Below are positions 61,431-64,000 of a DNA stretch of 64,000 bases, piece by piece. Source of the stretch: Amorphophallus konjac (Eukaryota > Streptophyta > Magnoliopsida > Alismatales > Araceae). The position numbers and the translations under genes are program-made. Position 1 is the stretch's first letter; the number at the start of each line of letters is the position of its first letter. The notes below the pieces were generated by a model. That model did no database searches and was not told where the DNA came from. It worked only from the letters and a program-made list of their open reading frames with translations. Location: positions 228,021,643 to 228,085,642 of the forward strand of contig CM040128.1 in assembly GCA_022559845.1 (NCBI GenBank), read 5' to 3'.

Positions 61431-62658
61431 TGTAACGACCCGAGAATCCGATTATCGGGAAGGCCCGATAATCTGAGACTCGCACCGCCACCCACTAGCC
61501 CGAAGACTCGGAAGGGTTAAAAGGATGGTGTGGAGACTACACAAGTATCACAAATAATTGCAGAAATTAAACAGTTATAATATTAAGCAGGAAATAAAAT
61601 AACATTTTACATGGTCCACAATAACAATAACCACGACAGCAGTCCACAACTAGTACGGAGACAAGAAAAGAAGGTACAGCTACACGGGGCATCCCCCGGC
61701 TCTGACCTCTGGCACTACCTCTGGGCACCCGCACCACGCTGCGCTCCTGACGCGCTCCCCGAAGGTGGCGCCTCACCTGAAACACGGTGAAAACAAGCAG
61801 GGAATGAGTCTCGGAACAAGACTCAGTAGGGATCACTCGAACCCTACCTCGTAAAATGAGAAACCACTACACTAGCGGTAGAAAAGTATCTCGGAAAGGA
61901 AAGCCCTGTACTCTACAGAACTAGACCCTACGGCATGCAAACCGACACACGTGCCACGGTACGAGAAGGCCAAAGCTCAATGGCCAAACCGACAAACTCG
62001 AAGGTCGGAAACACACGACTGACAGTGTGACACTCCGTACTCGACAGGAGTACCACCCACTAGAAGCACAGCCGGTAGCGTCCCCTGACGTCTGACACCG
62101 CGCCGCAGGTGAGCCGCCTGACGTGGTAGGTCCTACCCGAGGTGCAAACACCGTACAAGTAACCACAACAAGTGACTAGCTGGGGTCACGCCCGTCGACG
62201 TGGGTCCAACCGCCCCCAACCACGTGTGCACACACAGACCACGCGTCCTAGGTCTGGCCCTCTGACCGGTTTTCCCCCGCAGCCGGACTCTGGCTAAGAC
62301 GAGAGGCCTACGGTAACCGGTCCACAAACCGTCTCGAAAGGTGGGTGCCCGTACACCACTCCCAGGTGAGACCAGCACCTCGTACTGGTGGGCTACGACT
62401 AGTGGAGGGTCACTGAAGGAGTAGACTCTCAAGTCAACGGAAAACAACGCCCGAAACTGACGAAGTACGAGGACCGTCCCACGTACCATCACCATCACAC
62501 GGTGACCGCAGTCGGAAGAAACGGACACACTGCCCATGGCCAAACACATGACCAAGGCAACCAAAATCTCTGGACGCCCGAAGACACGGTCACGGAACTC
62601 CACGGGGTGCCCAGGACACACACACGGCCCAAGGGGAACACCCAACAATGGAAAAGAT

Positions 62659-62936
62659 CGCGCTAGGGACACCTAGCGTGACAAGGAAGAACGCGCTAGG
62701 GTCCCCTAGCGCGACTTAGAAGATCGCGCTAGGACTCCCTAGCGCGACAGGGAAGATCGCGCTAGGGAACCCTAGCGCGACAAGGACCATCGCGCTAGGT
62801 CCTCCTAGCGCGACAAGGCTAATCACACTAGGACCCCATAGCGCGACACGAACCGCCCTACTATTCATCTTCTCCGATGAACGCGCCCCGTCGGGGCGGC
62901 ACGACACTCAAGAACGCGCTACTGGAGTATAGCGCG
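62659..62936 (-). repeat. 22-nt palindromes at a 33-bp period in F LTR
   Basis: Six units start at 62659, 62692, 62725, 62758, 62791 and 62824, exactly 33 bp apart. Each is cgcgctagg-N4-cctagcgcg or a close variant. A seventh, detached unit lies at 62915-62936 (cgcgcta ... tagcgcg). The four-base centre changes between units while the arms are kept. Confidence 0.9.
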
Positions 62937-63498
62937 TTCTCAGTCCGCGGCCGAAAACGGTAGAAACGCCCAAAAATTCCAACCACGCCCCCATGCCTCC
63001 ACAGGAGAGGGGAAAATCAAAGGGGAAGACCCCTGGGGACCCCTAGCATGATTCTAGGCCATCAAAACACGAAATCATGCATCAAATCCATAGATCGGGC
63101 GAGCTCTCCCCAAATCATGGAAAAACCCCAAAATGCTCAAATAAGCCCCTCTCGGCCTCCCCGCGGCCTACAAATCACGGGAATGAATGGCAAGAGGCTA
63201 AGGAACGTCACCCTACCTCAATGGAGCGAATGCTCCGCCGAATCACCCACGGATCGCGAAGAACGCTTTTAGAAACCTCGCCTCCCCACGCTTCCCACGC
63301 TCGCCGCACACCCACGAGATCGCCTCGCCGTCGCCCATGCGTCTGCGCCGTCGCCCTGCCGCCGTCAACAGCCGGGGAGGGGTCCGCCGCGCCCGAATGG
63401 GAGAGAGGGAGAGAGAGGAGGGTGGCCACGGTTGGGGAAGGAAGGAGGAAGAAGAAGAAGAAAGAGAAAGGAGAAAAGAAAAAGAAAAAGAATTAGGG

Positions 63499-63506
63499 CT
63501 ATATAG
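63499..63506 (-). promoter_or_regulatory. TATA box of F LTR
   Basis: The self-complementary sequence ctatatag is followed on the minus strand by ccctaattc and a purine/pyrimidine-biased leader, as in other Tekay-type LTRs. Confidence 0.5.
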
Positions 63507-63844
63507 AAAATCCAAATTTTCAGAAAAATACCGAAAAATCGAAAAATACATTTCCGGAATACTCGGAACGCACTGATCGCAACGGTACCACTCGTGCCCG
63601 GGTGAACCGCCCGGTTCGCCCGCAGCGAGCTTCCGAAGAAAAAACCGAAACACACACCGGAAATCAGAAAACACACGCGGAAAAAGCCGCGGAACGCCTC
63701 CGGGCCTCCGAAACGACTCCGGATCGCGCCGATCCGAACACGAAAGATGTCCGAAACGAAATTTTGGACACAACAGAGTCGGAGGCTCCGAAAAACCAGA
63801 TCCGGGACCCACGAATAAGGTTCAGAAAGGTCCGGGATATTACA

Positions 63845-63857
63845 GCCCCCCTTAAGG
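63845..63857 (-). promoter_or_regulatory. Polypurine tract of F
   Basis: The minus strand reads ccttaaggggggc before the LTR start. It is preceded by ctcaatttcgaggacgata, a phrase typical of the 3' end of chromovirus interiors. Confidence 0.85.
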
Positions 63858-63907
63858 AATATCGTCCTCGAAATTGAGAACAACCAAAGGGGAAAGAAGA
63901 GGAAGAC

Positions 63908-64000
63908 TCACTCAAACAGATACGGGAATTGCTGACGCATCTCGTCCTCACGTTCCCACGAAGCCTCACCACCAGAGTGTCGCTGCCACACGACCTTTAC
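63908..64000 (-). CDS. C-terminal chromodomain of F integrase (partial)
   Basis: On the minus strand from the window edge, an open frame of 30 codons ends with TGA at 63908-63910. It reads KVVWQRHSGGEASWEREDEM and ends QQFPYLFE. This is the end of the chromodomain that closes the integrase of Tekay/Del chromoviruses, which helps choose insertion sites in chromatin. The rest of the polyprotein is off the right edge, so its integrity cannot be judged. The counterpart in element E lies at about 28010-28146, with a related but different sequence. Confidence 0.8.
   Translation of the reverse strand, partial: VKVVWQRHSGGEASWEREDEMRQQFPYLFE

Larger units (their letters stand above)
61431..63844 (-). 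repeat. 3' LTR of element F
   Basis: On the minus strand it starts TGTAATATCCCGGACC at 63844 and ends GGGTCGTTACA at 61431 (2414 bp). A TATA-like ctatatag lies at 63499-63506, so U3 is about 340 bp and R/U5 about 2 kb. It is GC-rich compared with most of the window. A 33-bp palindrome array lies in R/U5. Confidence 0.85.
61431..64000 (-). mobile_element. Element F: Tekay/Del-type chromovirus, 3' end only
   Basis: The window contains the 3' LTR, the PPT and the last codons of pol, with the rest beyond the right edge. The LTR ends are TGTAA/TTACA. The left flank atgca (61426-61430) is the expected TSD; its partner is not visible. Confidence 0.85.

Noticed and set aside
62133..62672. 179-residue minus ORF in the F LTR
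   Set aside because: It is GC-rich R/U5 sequence with few stops by composition. There is no recognisable domain, and it sits inside an LTR.
62659..62936. CRISPR-like regular repeat and spacer pattern
   Set aside because: The organism is a plant, the repeats are palindromes inside an LTR, the 11-bp spacers are too short and related, and no cas genes exist.
63077..63883. Overlapping ORFs on both strands near the F promoter
   Set aside because: They span U3, the TATA box and the leader of the F LTR. The GC-rich, purine-biased composition leaves frames open by chance.
1..64000. A host (cellular) gene somewhere between elements
   Set aside because: Every coherent protein found belongs to a retroelement. 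The remaining gaps show no exon-like conserved frames that I can recognise.

Overview
This is a plant nuclear window, almost certainly from an angiosperm with a large repeat-rich genome. It consists of LTR retrotransposons nested inside one another. I find no cellular gene, tRNA, rRNA or CRISPR locus. The evidence is Ty1/copia Sirevirus and Ty3/gypsy chromovirus and Tat-type proteins, initiator-Met-type primer sites (TGGTATCAGAGC), polypurine tracts, TATA boxes in the LTRs, and 5-bp target-site duplications (TSDs). The species cannot be named from this window.

Layout. Element A (1-3659, +) is the 3' end of a Sirevirus, with a decayed envelope-like ORF, PPT and 3' LTR. It sits in the 5' LTR of element B. 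Element B (3660-13128, +) is a Sirevirus with badly broken gag-pol. B sits in a Tat-like gypsy LTR (13129-14098, -) of a host called G. Element C (14194-50621, -, TSD acatg) is a pol-less Sirevirus inserted just inside G. C was hit twice: by element E (20579-31270, +, TSD tccat), a Tekay/Del-type chromovirus with two LTRs of exactly 3041 bp, and by element D (35767-48942, -, TSD cagac), a broken Sirevirus lying in C's 5' LTR. After C, the G-type interior resumes (50627-58587) with a broken Tat-like gag and no pol that I can recognise, then a second Tat-like LTR (58588-60754). A short LTR-like stretch with a 54-bp tandem repeat (60755-61430) is cut by element F (61431 onward, -), a second Tekay-type chromovirus. 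Only F's 3' LTR, PPT and chromodomain end fall in the window.

The nest gives a relative order: host G first, then B and C, then A (into B) and D and E (into C). E looks youngest, because its LTRs are near-identical and its coding region has one visible frameshift. C has kept gag-like coding sequence, PBS, PPT and LTRs but lost pol, so it probably depended on enzymes from a relative.

The most interesting signal is in the LTRs. Each family carries its own array of a short sequence: GTCGAC-type sites in A, AGGTCGGTGCA in B, TGTATAGACTT in C and D, fixed 19-nt palindromes in E with paired-arm changes, 22-nt palindromes at an exact 33-bp period in F, and GCGGTC/GACCGC palindromes in both Tat-like LTRs. 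A noncoding block between pol and the 3' LTR is also shared by B, C and D, even though C has no pol.
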